Below, piece by piece: positions 1 through 6,320 of a stretch of DNA of 9,298 bases. How positions within the stretch are numbered: the stretch's first letter is position 1; each line of letters opens with the position of its first letter. The position numbers and the translations under genes are program-made. Under the pieces are notes generated by a model that saw nothing but the letters and a program-made list of their open reading frames with translations, did not search any database and had not been told where the DNA came from. The DNA is from CAXGUU01 sp964012875 (GTDB lineage: Bacteria > Pseudomonadota > Gammaproteobacteria > Ga0077536): positions 1 to 9,298 of the forward strand of contig CAXGUU010000124.1 in assembly GCA_964012875.1 (NCBI GenBank), written 5' to 3'.

Positions 1-348
1 GTGGCGTTCTTGGGCCACCGCAATGACCTGCGCGAAATTCTTTCAGTCTGCGATTGCGCAATGTCGTTGACCACAGAGCCCGAAGCATTCGGCCGTACAA
101 CCATCGAAGCGCTTGCACTCGGCACCCCCGTAATTGGCTACGAGCATGGCGGTACGGGTGAGATTCTGCGCACCGTGCAACCACGGGGACTGGTGCCGGC
201 CGGCGACATCGACGCGGCAGTCAAAAAAGTCAAAGAGCTGATGACATCACCCTGGCCGGTGCCACGTGAACACCCGTATTCGAATGCACGCATGCAGTCA
301 TCAACCCTCGCACTCTACGAATCGCTGATGGAAGCACCCAGCGACTGA
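1..348 (+). CDS. GT4-family glycosyltransferase, C-terminal fragment (5' end outside window)
   Basis: This is the end of a retaining, nucleotide-sugar-dependent glycosyltransferase with a GT-B fold, probably acting at the cytoplasmic face of the membrane. The 115 visible residues cover the last part of the C-terminal Rossmann domain. They include the family's EX7E signature (Glu28 and Glu36 of the fragment, around EAFGRTTIE), followed by the usual ALGTPVIGYEHGG segment that contacts the donor nucleotide and a tail of helices. The GTG at base 1 is only an internal valine codon: GT4 proteins are normally 340-400 residues, so about two thirds of the gene lies upstream of the window. It ends in TGA and faces the methyltransferase gene, with a palindromic repeat between them. 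Acceptor and donor sugars cannot be read from this part. The family call is secure, the specific role is not. Confidence 0.88.
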   Translation: MAFLGHRNDLREILSVCDCAMSLTTEPEAFGRTTIEALALGTPVIGYEHGGTGEILRTVQPRGLVPAGDIDAAVKKVKELMTSPWPVPREHPYSNARMQSSTLALYESLMEAPSD

Positions 349-417
349 TCGAACATCGCAAAGCCGTGCACAACACAACCAGCCGGCGGCGCAGCCAATT
401 TTTAGGCGTCGCCGTTA

Positions 418-555
418 AAGCGCCTGAAAAATGAGCGGGCATATACACTGGCAAGGCGCGTGCCGTTCGAGAAGCGCAGCTTATGCAAATAAGTGAGCAT
501 CGCAGAACGGTACGCAACACCGCCAGAGCGTAGCGCAGGCGTTTTTCAGGTGCTT
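418..555. repeat. MITE-like imperfect palindrome with terminal inverted repeats
   Basis: A 138-base element lies between the converging GT4 and methyltransferase genes. Its ends, 418-431 and 542-555, are inverted repeats matching at 13 of 14 bases, with a G-T pair at the other. Inner arms 458-468/505-515 (10 of 11, plus one G-T) and 480-484/489-493 (5 of 5, GCAA loop) are centred on the same point (486.5). A further arm, 448-452/522-526, pairs with a one-base shift. The trinucleotide TTA occurs immediately outside both ends (415-417, 556-558), which could be a target duplication or chance. There is no coding sequence inside. Such a design is typical of non-autonomous MITEs or dispersed palindromic repeats, and its RNA would fold into a long hairpin in either direction. 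The right end overlaps the last codons of the methyltransferase. The remaining gap, 349-417, holds nothing else convincing. Confidence 0.7.
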
Positions 556-1346
556 TTACACCGGCGGAACAGCATTTTAAGCCCCGCCTTCTTATCCCCA
601 TAAACCCGGACTTCACTAAAGCCCGCGCGCTCAAACAACAGGGCCAGGTTGTCACGGTCGAAAAACTGTACATGATAGGGCGGCCCGAATACGTCCCAGT
701 CAGTGACGGGCGTGGGTACCCGTGGGCTGCCGAGGTCGGGGGTCGTGATCAGGACATGACTGCCTGCGTGCGTCAGGCGACGAATCAAGTCCATGTAATT
801 GTCGAGTCGCGCGACATGTTCAATGAGCTCCGAGGAGTAGACGAAGTCGTAGGGTCGATCGACTTCGAAGTCTTCAAATGACTGGCAGTAGAAATTGCAT
901 TTCGGATAGCGCGCTCGCGCGTAACGAATCGCCTGACGATCGATATCGAGACCACTGGCATCTGCGCCGAATCGCTGAAAGGCCCCAGCCATGAATCCGC
1001 CGCCGCAACCGACATCGATCACGCGCTTGTGCCACAACAGGGGCCACAGCCGAAGACTGCGCAGTAAGGCACGGCGATGGCGTGACCGCGCCTTTGGATA
1101 GCCCTGGTCATGAGTCCCGGCCTCGGGATGCTGCTCAGCGGCGTCGCTCTCGCAACCGCCGGGTTTTTCGTCGCCCTGGTAGAGAGTGTTCAGTTCGTCC
1201 TGGGCTGGCATGGGAACCACGAACACGAAGGCACAACGGCTGCACTGCTGGTAGGACCAGCCGTCGATTTCGGCAAACAGCCGGGACTCTCGGGCTTCAC
1301 ACACCGCGCACGGTTTTGCGGCGACAACGTCAGGGCCAGCGTTCAT
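546..1346 (-). CDS. Zinc-ribbon class I SAM-dependent methyltransferase
   Basis: This 266-residue protein probably transfers a methyl group from S-adenosylmethionine to a sugar or other small acceptor in the cytoplasm. A CxxC-x18-CxxC zinc ribbon (Cys13, 16, 35, 38) is followed by a Rossmann-fold methyltransferase domain. Motif I is VIDVGCGGG (109-117), then come an acidic GLDID strand end, an SSELIEHV segment and an LITTPD strand. Two-part proteins of this kind are common in surface-polysaccharide loci. I chose the ATG at 1346. An upstream in-frame start at 1457 would add 37 residues outside the conserved fold and overlap the sulfotransferase by 128 bases. The chosen start overlaps the sulfotransferase stop by 17 bases, so the two are probably co-transcribed and coupled. 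No strong Shine-Dalgarno sequence is visible. The last three codons and the TGA come from the palindromic repeat, so the original C terminus may have differed. The methyl acceptor is unknown. Confidence 0.85.
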   Translation of the reverse strand: MNAGPDVVAAKPCAVCEARESRLFAEIDGWSYQQCSRCAFVFVVPMPAQDELNTLYQGDEKPGGCESDAAEQHPEAGTHDQGYPKARSRHRRALLRSLRLWPLLWHKRVIDVGCGGGFMAGAFQRFGADASGLDIDRQAIRYARARYPKCNFYCQSFEDFEVDRPYDFVYSSELIEHVARLDNYMDLIRRLTHAGSHVLITTPDLGSPRVPTPVTDWDVFGPPYHVQFFDRDNLALLFERAGFSEVRVYGDKKAGLKMLFRRCKST

Positions 1347-2166
1347 AGTCGTACCCGAAAGGAAATTTGAGGTAACGCTGGCACGTTTCCCGAAGCCAGG
1401 CCCGATCCGGCTCGGCATACCAGTCTGCCCACGAGCGCCGATCATGATTGACCACACTCATGCCATAGGGCTGTTCATCTTTCGCCGCCATGCGTTCTTT
1501 ATCAGCACCGTCGATGGCGTACGCGATCGCGGCGGGTCGGTCGTCGAGTTCAATGCCGGCGAAATCAATCAGCCTGTTCAGGACACCCGGCGTGTCACCG
1601 ACCAGTGATTCGTAATGGATGACCGAGACGCGATCGGGAAAGCGCGCGTGTATCGCACCCCAGGCGTTCAAAAAACGAAAGTCCCACCAGACGTCTTTTT
1701 CGAATCGCCGGTGGGTCACGTCGCCGCGCAGGTATTCACTGAAACCGCAGCCGTAACGTTCCTGCCACTTACGATAGTGGGCGAGCAGTACATCTCGGAT
1801 ATCGCGCACCAGGATGACATAACGCGGATAGCGTTCGGGCGTCCACCTGATAGCGCTTTTCAGTAGCGGGCTGGCAATCGTGTGGCTCTGTCCGAGGCGC
1901 GGCTGCTGTACATAAGGTTCGCGTTCTCTGGGTCCACCAATGGCGATGTTGTCACTGATGCTCCGGGGTTCGGGCAGGCCGCGATCTTTCACCAGCGTCA
2001 GCGTCACCAGGTACTTCAGCCAATGGGTGCCGCTCTGGTGCATGGTGACGAAGAAGACATCAAACTGACGATGGCGCCGGAAGGACAGGCTAGTCCATTC
2101 GCGTTTGCGCGAATACCACGCGTACGCCAGTGGCGAAAGTCGAGTGTCGATGGAAGATGTATTCAC
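1330..2166 (-). CDS. PAPS-dependent sulfotransferase (Sulfotransfer_1-like)
   Basis: This 278-residue enzyme probably moves a sulfuryl group from PAPS to a hydroxyl or amino group of an acceptor. The 5'-phosphosulfate-binding loop is recognisable as VTMHQSGTHWL (40-50), the counterpart of the family's YPKSGTTWL. The 3'-phosphate-binding motif is YVILVRDIRDVLLAHY (116-131). A His in QSHTI (His95) sits where the catalytic histidine is expected. The C-terminal NHDRRSWADWY region resembles the last PAPS-contacting loop. No signal peptide or membrane segment is seen, so it should be cytoplasmic. The start is GTG: no other start codon lies between it and the upstream in-frame stop, and the next Met is inside the PAPS loop. 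It begins 50 bases after the CgeB-like gene and overlaps the methyltransferase, suggesting joint glycan decoration. The acceptor is unknown; a sugar is inferred from context only. Confidence 0.87.
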   Translation of the reverse strand: MNTSSIDTRLSPLAYAWYSRKREWTSLSFRRHRQFDVFFVTMHQSGTHWLKYLVTLTLVKDRGLPEPRSISDNIAIGGPREREPYVQQPRLGQSHTIASPLLKSAIRWTPERYPRYVILVRDIRDVLLAHYRKWQERYGCGFSEYLRGDVTHRRFEKDVWWDFRFLNAWGAIHARFPDRVSVIHYESLVGDTPGVLNRLIDFAGIELDDRPAAIAYAIDGADKERMAAKDEQPYGMSVVNHDRRSWADWYAEPDRAWLRETCQRYLKFPFGYDYERWP

Positions 2167-2216
2167 CAGAAAGTTCGGCGGTGCTTTTTCCGTAGTCGTG
2201 GATGCTTTCGGTCAGG

Positions 2217-3191
2217 TCAGGATTCTAAGGTTTTCAGTATGCTTGCGGCGCGATGTTTGAACGTATGCTCGGCCAGGGTCCGACGACGGCCGGCGGCGCC
2301 CATCTCGCGCGTACGCTTCCCATTAGCAACCAGCGCCTGGTATGCCGTAACGACGTCATCGGTGGATGACCAGGGCAAGACTTCCACATTGGGTTCATAG
2401 AGCGCTGCCAAATCGTCGCACGCCTGCGTCAACAGCGGCGCGCCTGCAGCTGTGGCTTCAAACACCCGAAGATTGGCGCCGTGCTCCGTGTTCGGCGATT
2501 GATTGATGTTCAGTACCGCCGCGTGACTGTTATACAGGTTGTTGATCTGATCGCTGTTGAGTTTGCGACGGCGGTTGTATGTGCGTCCTGCCGCGTTAGG
2601 CCCATGCACTTCCATCTTAATGGCGGGTGACAACTTCGACAGGAGCGCCGCTCGATTAGCCGACACGTTGCCGACGAATAACAAGGCTTGATTGAAGGGC
2701 ACAGTGACGATCGGTCGGTAGCGATCGGGGTTGGCGGCCAGTGGCAGATAAGTGCATTGACTTTGGTCGGGGTAATGCTGCGGCAACACGCGTTCAAGAA
2801 AGGTATCAAAATAGAACACGTGATCGGCGCGGACAAAGGGCTCAAACTGCGGCTCGCGGAAGCAATCGCAGACCCACCCGCATAAGAGCGGCAAATCCTT
2901 TAACGCACTCCGCAGCCGCTCAACCGTTTCGGTCGGCAGAACAAACATGCCGAGAAATATAATGGCCTGCGGCCGGAAAGCGTGACAGTGTTTGACCAGG
3001 CGTGATAGCACAGCAGGTGACCGGAACCACTTTTTGCCCAGAACACTTTTCTCGAACCGCTCGACCACCGTTTGCGGTGTCGTGATGAAGACTTCTGCGT
3101 TGCGACCAAGCTGGCCGAAACCCGTTGCAAGATCGAGATGCCACGCTGGCAGGCTTTTTAGGTTGATGATGAGGACGCGATCGATTTTCAT
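2217..3191 (-). CDS. CgeB-like glycosyltransferase (Glyco_trans_1_2 type)
   Basis: The 324-residue protein looks like a GT-B-fold glycosyltransferase of the CgeB-like group, which is common in polysaccharide and protein-glycosylation loci. The N-terminal half starts with a Rossmann-type strand (VLIINLKSLPAWH, 6-18). It contains GWVCDCF (105-111) and a DHVFYFD strand (123-129), then the hinge segment YLPLAANPDRYRP (148-160), all typical of this group. The C-terminal half has LFVGNVSANR (171-180) and the characteristic NINQSPNTEHGANLRVFEA stretch (228-246), running into TAAGAPLLT (247-255). It has no signal peptide or transmembrane helix. The ATG at 3191 begins directly before the first strand. 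It is the first gene of a minus-strand group with the sulfotransferase and methyltransferase and is transcribed away from the plus-strand GT9 gene. Donor and acceptor are not predictable. Confidence 0.82.
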   Translation of the reverse strand: MKIDRVLIINLKSLPAWHLDLATGFGQLGRNAEVFITTPQTVVERFEKSVLGKKWFRSPAVLSRLVKHCHAFRPQAIIFLGMFVLPTETVERLRSALKDLPLLCGWVCDCFREPQFEPFVRADHVFYFDTFLERVLPQHYPDQSQCTYLPLAANPDRYRPIVTVPFNQALLFVGNVSANRAALLSKLSPAIKMEVHGPNAAGRTYNRRRKLNSDQINNLYNSHAAVLNINQSPNTEHGANLRVFEATAAGAPLLTQACDDLAALYEPNVEVLPWSSTDDVVTAYQALVANGKRTREMGAAGRRRTLAEHTFKHRAASILKTLES

Positions 3192-3405
3192 CGGCTTTGG
3201 GATTCCCGCCGAACGACCAGGCTGTCGCCAAAGCGCTTTACAGTCGTATTGGGCAGAGCGTTGAATCTATGGTTTTCAGACGCCGAAGCCAGCGCCTATA
3301 TATCTGACATCACTTCTCGGTTCCGACCTTCAAAGGCCTGTTAACCTATGCCGGCGCTCGGATTCATTGACGGCTGATTAGAAACCGTGCGCACAGTAAC
3401 ACAGC
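3192..3405. promoter_or_regulatory. Divergent intergenic region, presumed to hold two promoters
   Basis: This 214-base gap separates two genes transcribed away from each other, so promoters for both are expected here by layout. I cannot point to a convincing sigma70 pair. An AT-rich TATATATC stretch around 3296-3303 could serve as a -10 region in either direction but lacks a good -35 at the right distance. A TTGACG at 3367-3372 looks like a plus-strand -35 but has no matching -10 before the start codon. A perfect 10-base palindrome, AAAGCGCTTT (3230-3239), lies in the presumed leader of the minus-strand gene and may be an operator half or chance. No small ORF or RNA gene is evident. Confidence 0.4.
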
Positions 3406-4377
3406 ATGCAACGTATTCTTATTATCAAACTTGGTGCTCTGGGCGATGTCATCATGGCAACTGCACTGGTGGAAGCGATTTGCAGGCACCATGCAGAAGA
3501 TCGCGTGACGGTTCTGACCTCGCCGCGTTTCGCCACCTTGTTCGGCGAGCGGGAGAACCTGAACGTCCACGGCATGGACCGGCACGGCCTGCGAAACACG
3601 TTGGCAATGTTGCAGTACTTGCGTCGCGGACGCTTCAGACGCGTCTATGATTTGCAAAGCAACGACCGAACCCGCTGGTTATGTGCCCTGGCATCAATCC
3701 CCGAACGCGTCGGCAATCACACCCACTGGCCCTACACGCTGCACCCAGCACAACCATGGGACCGCGACGAGCATATCTTTAAACGTTATTGCCGGGTGTT
3801 GGAAAGCGCCGGAGTGCCGGTGTCAGCGACGCTGCCGCAGTTACCAGCGAGTACCGAGACGCAACAGTTTATCGCCGACTGGCGCGAGGCAGTGGGTTTG
3901 ACCCGAACACCGTTTTGCATCCTGCATGCCGGCGCGAGTGAGCTCAGGCCGCTCAAGCGCTGGCCGCGGTTTGCCGAACTGGCCCGGGTTTTGCGAGCAC
4001 GCGGGCTCGAGGTTGTTTGGATCGGCGGCCCCGAGGAGCATGAGCTCAACCAGCGCCTCGCGGCAGCGGGTGGCATCGATGCGACGGCTGCGTTCGATAT
4101 GATCGGGCTGACGGAACTCGGCCGGCATGCACGTTTCGCCGTGACGAATGACTCCGGTCCGATGCATGCGCTGGCGGCTAGCGGCATTGCGGTTTTCGGC
4201 TTGTTCGGACCCAGCGATTGGCGCCGCAATCACGCGCTCGGGCAACGTGAGCACGTATTGACCGGGCCCGGCTACGATGGTGATCTCACTGCTCGCAACG
4301 GTGCCAATGGCCTCGATCTGTTGAGCGCGGAGACCGTCGTCGAGCGCCTGTCCAACGCCGGATTACTTACCGCTTGA
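3406..4377 (+). CDS. GT9 family glycosyltransferase (ADP-heptose:LPS heptosyltransferase-like)
   Basis: The 323-residue protein belongs to family GT9, which includes the WaaC/WaaF/WaaQ enzymes that transfer heptose from ADP-heptose onto the lipopolysaccharide inner core on the cytoplasmic side. The N-terminal ILIIKLGALGDVIMATA (4-20) carries the conserved Asp14 at the position of the proposed catalytic base. The C-terminal domain shows LHAGAS (173-178), the KRW segment at 184-186 and the donor-binding TNDSGPMHALAASG (247-260), ending in FGLFGPSD. Length is normal for the family. The start is well fixed, because an in-frame TAA lies two codons upstream at 3397-3399; no strong ribosome-binding site is visible. 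It is the only complete plus-strand gene, flanked by minus-strand genes, and overlaps the GT4 gene tail to tail by 11 bases. Heptose is the likely donor by family, but sequence alone does not prove it. Confidence 0.88.
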   Translation: MQRILIIKLGALGDVIMATALVEAICRHHAEDRVTVLTSPRFATLFGERENLNVHGMDRHGLRNTLAMLQYLRRGRFRRVYDLQSNDRTRWLCALASIPERVGNHTHWPYTLHPAQPWDRDEHIFKRYCRVLESAGVPVSATLPQLPASTETQQFIADWREAVGLTRTPFCILHAGASELRPLKRWPRFAELARVLRARGLEVVWIGGPEEHELNQRLAAAGGIDATAAFDMIGLTELGRHARFAVTNDSGPMHALAASGIAVFGLFGPSDWRRNHALGQREHVLTGPGYDGDLTARNGANGLDLLSAETVVERLSNAGLLTA

Positions 4378-5395
4378 TCAAATGTCCGTACAGCGTTTCG
4401 TACGCTGACACGACGGCGGATTCACTGTAAAGCGAATTGTGACGCCGCCACGCAGAGGCAACTTTGTCCACGCGCTGCGGATCCTGCAAAGCGCTTTTGA
4501 TTGCGCTTGCAAGCATAGCGTGATCGTCCGTCTCACACAGGTAACCGCATGCGTCATCGAGGATTTCAATTGGCCCCTGGGTGCGTGTCGCAAGGACAGG
4601 GACCTTGAGCGCCATGGCTTCGATTACGACGATGCCAAACGGTTCGGCGCGTGACGGCACAACCAGGAGGTCGGCATCGTTCAGAAATTCGCCGACATCG
4701 TCGCACCAACCGTTCAGGCGCACACAGTCGCTCAAACCCCGCGCCTGAATTTGTGCTTCGAGCGGCCGGCGTTCCGGTCCGTCGCCGGCGATATCCACGC
4801 GAAATTCAATGCCGTCTGCCTGAAGCTGCCAGGCGGCATCGATCAACAGGTCAAAACCCTTTTTTCTGACGTAGCGCCCGAGCGCCGCGATACGAAAGGG
4901 CGGCGCGCCGTTGGCGGTTGGCGTATGACCGGTCACCGCGGTGAAGTTGGGTATTCGGGTAATTCGTGCCGGATCGATACCGGCCCGTTCCAGATGATTT
5001 ACCTGGGCACTGGTCGTGGGCACCAAGTGGTCGATGTGTCGATAATATTTTAGTTGAACAAGGTTGTGGGTCTTTGCAACGGTCGGGATACCCAGGCTGT
5101 GGGCTGCCGGGCCACCGAGATGCGAAGCGCGGGCCAGGTGGCAGTGAACGAGTTCCGGATTGAAGCTGCCCAGGCGACTCTTGATGGTGTGCTTCGCCAG
5201 CAGATCCCAACTGCCGAGGCAGCGCACCGGCTGGCAGTGGACGCCGGCCGTCCGGAGTTTCTCCGCTGCCTGACTGCCGGGCTGACAAATGGCGAGGACT
5301 TCGTGCCCGCGTGCGACCAGTGCCCGGGAGATGTCGACGAAAGACCGCTCAGCACCACCGAATCGCTTGGCCAGCATGATTTGGGCAATACGCAT
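4367..5395 (-). CDS. GT4-family glycosyltransferase (WaaG-like fold)
   Basis: This complete 342-residue GT-B-fold retaining glycosyltransferase has an N-terminal MRIAQIMLAKRFGGAERSF with the glycine-rich loop typical of GT4 enzymes. Conserved stretches follow: the VHCHLARAS strand (83-91), AKTHN (107-111), RIPNFTAV near the domain hinge (147-154), AALGRYVRKKGFD (170-182) and VDIAGDGPER (200-209). The EX7E catalytic signature is Glu251 and Glu259 in EPFGIVVIE. There are no membrane segments. It probably adds a sugar to a lipopolysaccharide core or related lipid-linked glycan. Its ATG follows the upstream GT9 gene's TGA by one base (TGAGATG), so translational coupling and a shared substrate pathway are likely. 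Its last 11 bases overlap the end of the convergent plus-strand GT9 gene. Sugar specificity is not readable. Confidence 0.9.
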   Translation of the reverse strand: MRIAQIMLAKRFGGAERSFVDISRALVARGHEVLAICQPGSQAAEKLRTAGVHCQPVRCLGSWDLLAKHTIKSRLGSFNPELVHCHLARASHLGGPAAHSLGIPTVAKTHNLVQLKYYRHIDHLVPTTSAQVNHLERAGIDPARITRIPNFTAVTGHTPTANGAPPFRIAALGRYVRKKGFDLLIDAAWQLQADGIEFRVDIAGDGPERRPLEAQIQARGLSDCVRLNGWCDDVGEFLNDADLLVVPSRAEPFGIVVIEAMALKVPVLATRTQGPIEILDDACGYLCETDDHAMLASAIKSALQDPQRVDKVASAWRRHNSLYSESAVVSAYETLYGHLIKR

Positions 5396-5396
5396 C

Positions 5397-6293
5397 TCAG
5401 TCGGGCACCAGCATTTTCGTAACAGCTTCGGCGACCGGTTCAGCGCTGAGCACGGCGAGATCCTGGCCCGGTGCTTCTACCACGCTGGCGTGTCGGCCCC
5501 AGGGTCGGTAGCGACGTGGTTCGCCGGGGCCGAAAACTGTGACGACCGGGCAGGCAACGGCAGTTGCGATATGTCCGATGCCCGAGTCGTTGCCAACGAA
5601 AGCACGCATCTTCGCCAGCACGGCGGCGACAGTTTGCAGGTCGGTCACACCGATCAAATCCAGTGCCGGTAGCGCCAGCGTGGCCGTATCGAAAGGTTGG
5701 TCAAGATCATCGCCGCTGCCGAGCACGATGACGGCGTCAAACTCGTTCGCCAGCGCGGCCACGAGTTGCTGGTAGTGCTTCGGCGCCCAGCGTTTACCTG
5801 GCCAGTTGGCGCCAGGGCCGATGGCGAGCCAACGTTGGCCCGGCAGCGCCCGCAATAATTCGCTGGCACGCTGACGCTGCGCGTCACCCAGGTAGAGTTT
5901 GCACGGACCCGGCGGAATGTCACTGGTCAGCGGCCTGATTGCGTCGAAATGTTGCTCGACGGCGTGGGTGCTGCGCGACCGCCTGGGTTTGGTCATGCGC
6001 TTGTTAGCGCGCAGCAGCCACGGCAGGAACGGGGTGCGCAGATCGACGATGGCGTCATATCGGCGTTCACGCAATCGTCGCAACCAGCTGAGCTGATGAG
6101 ACCAGCCGGCGCGCTTATCGCGGTGGAAGATATCGCCGATGTAAGGCGTCGCTTGCAGCAATGCCGACGAGCGCCGGTCGGCGATGACATCGATAGGCGC
6201 AGCCGGGTAGCGCTGGTGCAGCGCTTCGAGCACCGGTGTCGTCATCACCAGATCACCGATGTTGCTTAAAGTAATGACCAGGTTACGCGGCAT
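5397..6293 (-). CDS. GT9 family glycosyltransferase (heptosyltransferase-like), second copy
   Basis: A 298-residue GT9 enzyme, somewhat short for the family but with all its landmarks. The N-terminal LVITLSNIGDLVMTTPVLEA (5-24) holds the conserved Asp14. GPGANWPGKRWAP (159-171) carries the conserved Lys-Arg pair. GNDSGIGHIATA (234-245) and TVFGPGEP (252-259) form the donor site. A likely role is transferring heptose or a related sugar from an ADP-activated donor to the lipopolysaccharide inner core. It differs clearly from the plus-strand GT9 gene in length and motif detail, so the two are not a recent duplication; they may act in succession, as WaaC and WaaF do, but which is which cannot be said. 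It starts 27 bases after mnmE on the same strand and abuts the GT4 gene, suggesting readthrough transcription. No clear ribosome-binding site is visible. Confidence 0.88.
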   Translation of the reverse strand: MPRNLVITLSNIGDLVMTTPVLEALHQRYPAAPIDVIADRRSSALLQATPYIGDIFHRDKRAGWSHQLSWLRRLRERRYDAIVDLRTPFLPWLLRANKRMTKPRRSRSTHAVEQHFDAIRPLTSDIPPGPCKLYLGDAQRQRASELLRALPGQRWLAIGPGANWPGKRWAPKHYQQLVAALANEFDAVIVLGSGDDLDQPFDTATLALPALDLIGVTDLQTVAAVLAKMRAFVGNDSGIGHIATAVACPVVTVFGPGEPRRYRPWGRHASVVEAPGQDLAVLSAEPVAEAVTKMLVPD

Positions 6294-6320
6294 GGCAATC
6301 GAAGGCTCGGGTGACGCCGG

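Noticed and set aside
399..431. A Rho-independent terminator downstream of the left GT4 gene
   Set aside because: The stem (AGGCG/CGCCT) has its T run on the 5' side and A run on the 3' side, the opposite of a terminator, on either strand.
230..673. A 147-residue minus-strand ORF covering the palindrome
   Set aside because: It runs across the non-coding repeat and out of frame through both flanking genes, and its composition is that of a shadow frame.
1347..1457. A longer N terminus for the methyltransferase starting at 1457
   Set aside because: It would add 37 residues with no family resemblance and overlap the sulfotransferase by 128 bases; the zinc ribbon begins shortly after the ATG at 1346.
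1882..2400. A 172-residue plus-strand ORF
   Set aside because: It is antisense to the sulfotransferase and CgeB-like genes, both of which have clear family motifs; the ORF shows no domain.
3367..3395. A sigma70 promoter with TTGACG as -35 for the plus-strand GT9 gene
   Set aside because: No acceptable -10 lies 16-19 bases downstream, and transcription would begin almost at the start codon.
3786..4254. Two overlapping minus-strand ORFs of 137 and 147 residues
   Set aside because: They are antisense to the well-supported GT9 gene, rich in Arg and Ser as GC-rich shadow frames tend to be, and have no recognisable motif.
4851..5288. A 145-residue minus-strand ORF
   Set aside because: It lies in another frame of the GT4 gene on the same strand and shows only low-complexity, Gly/Pro/Arg-rich sequence.
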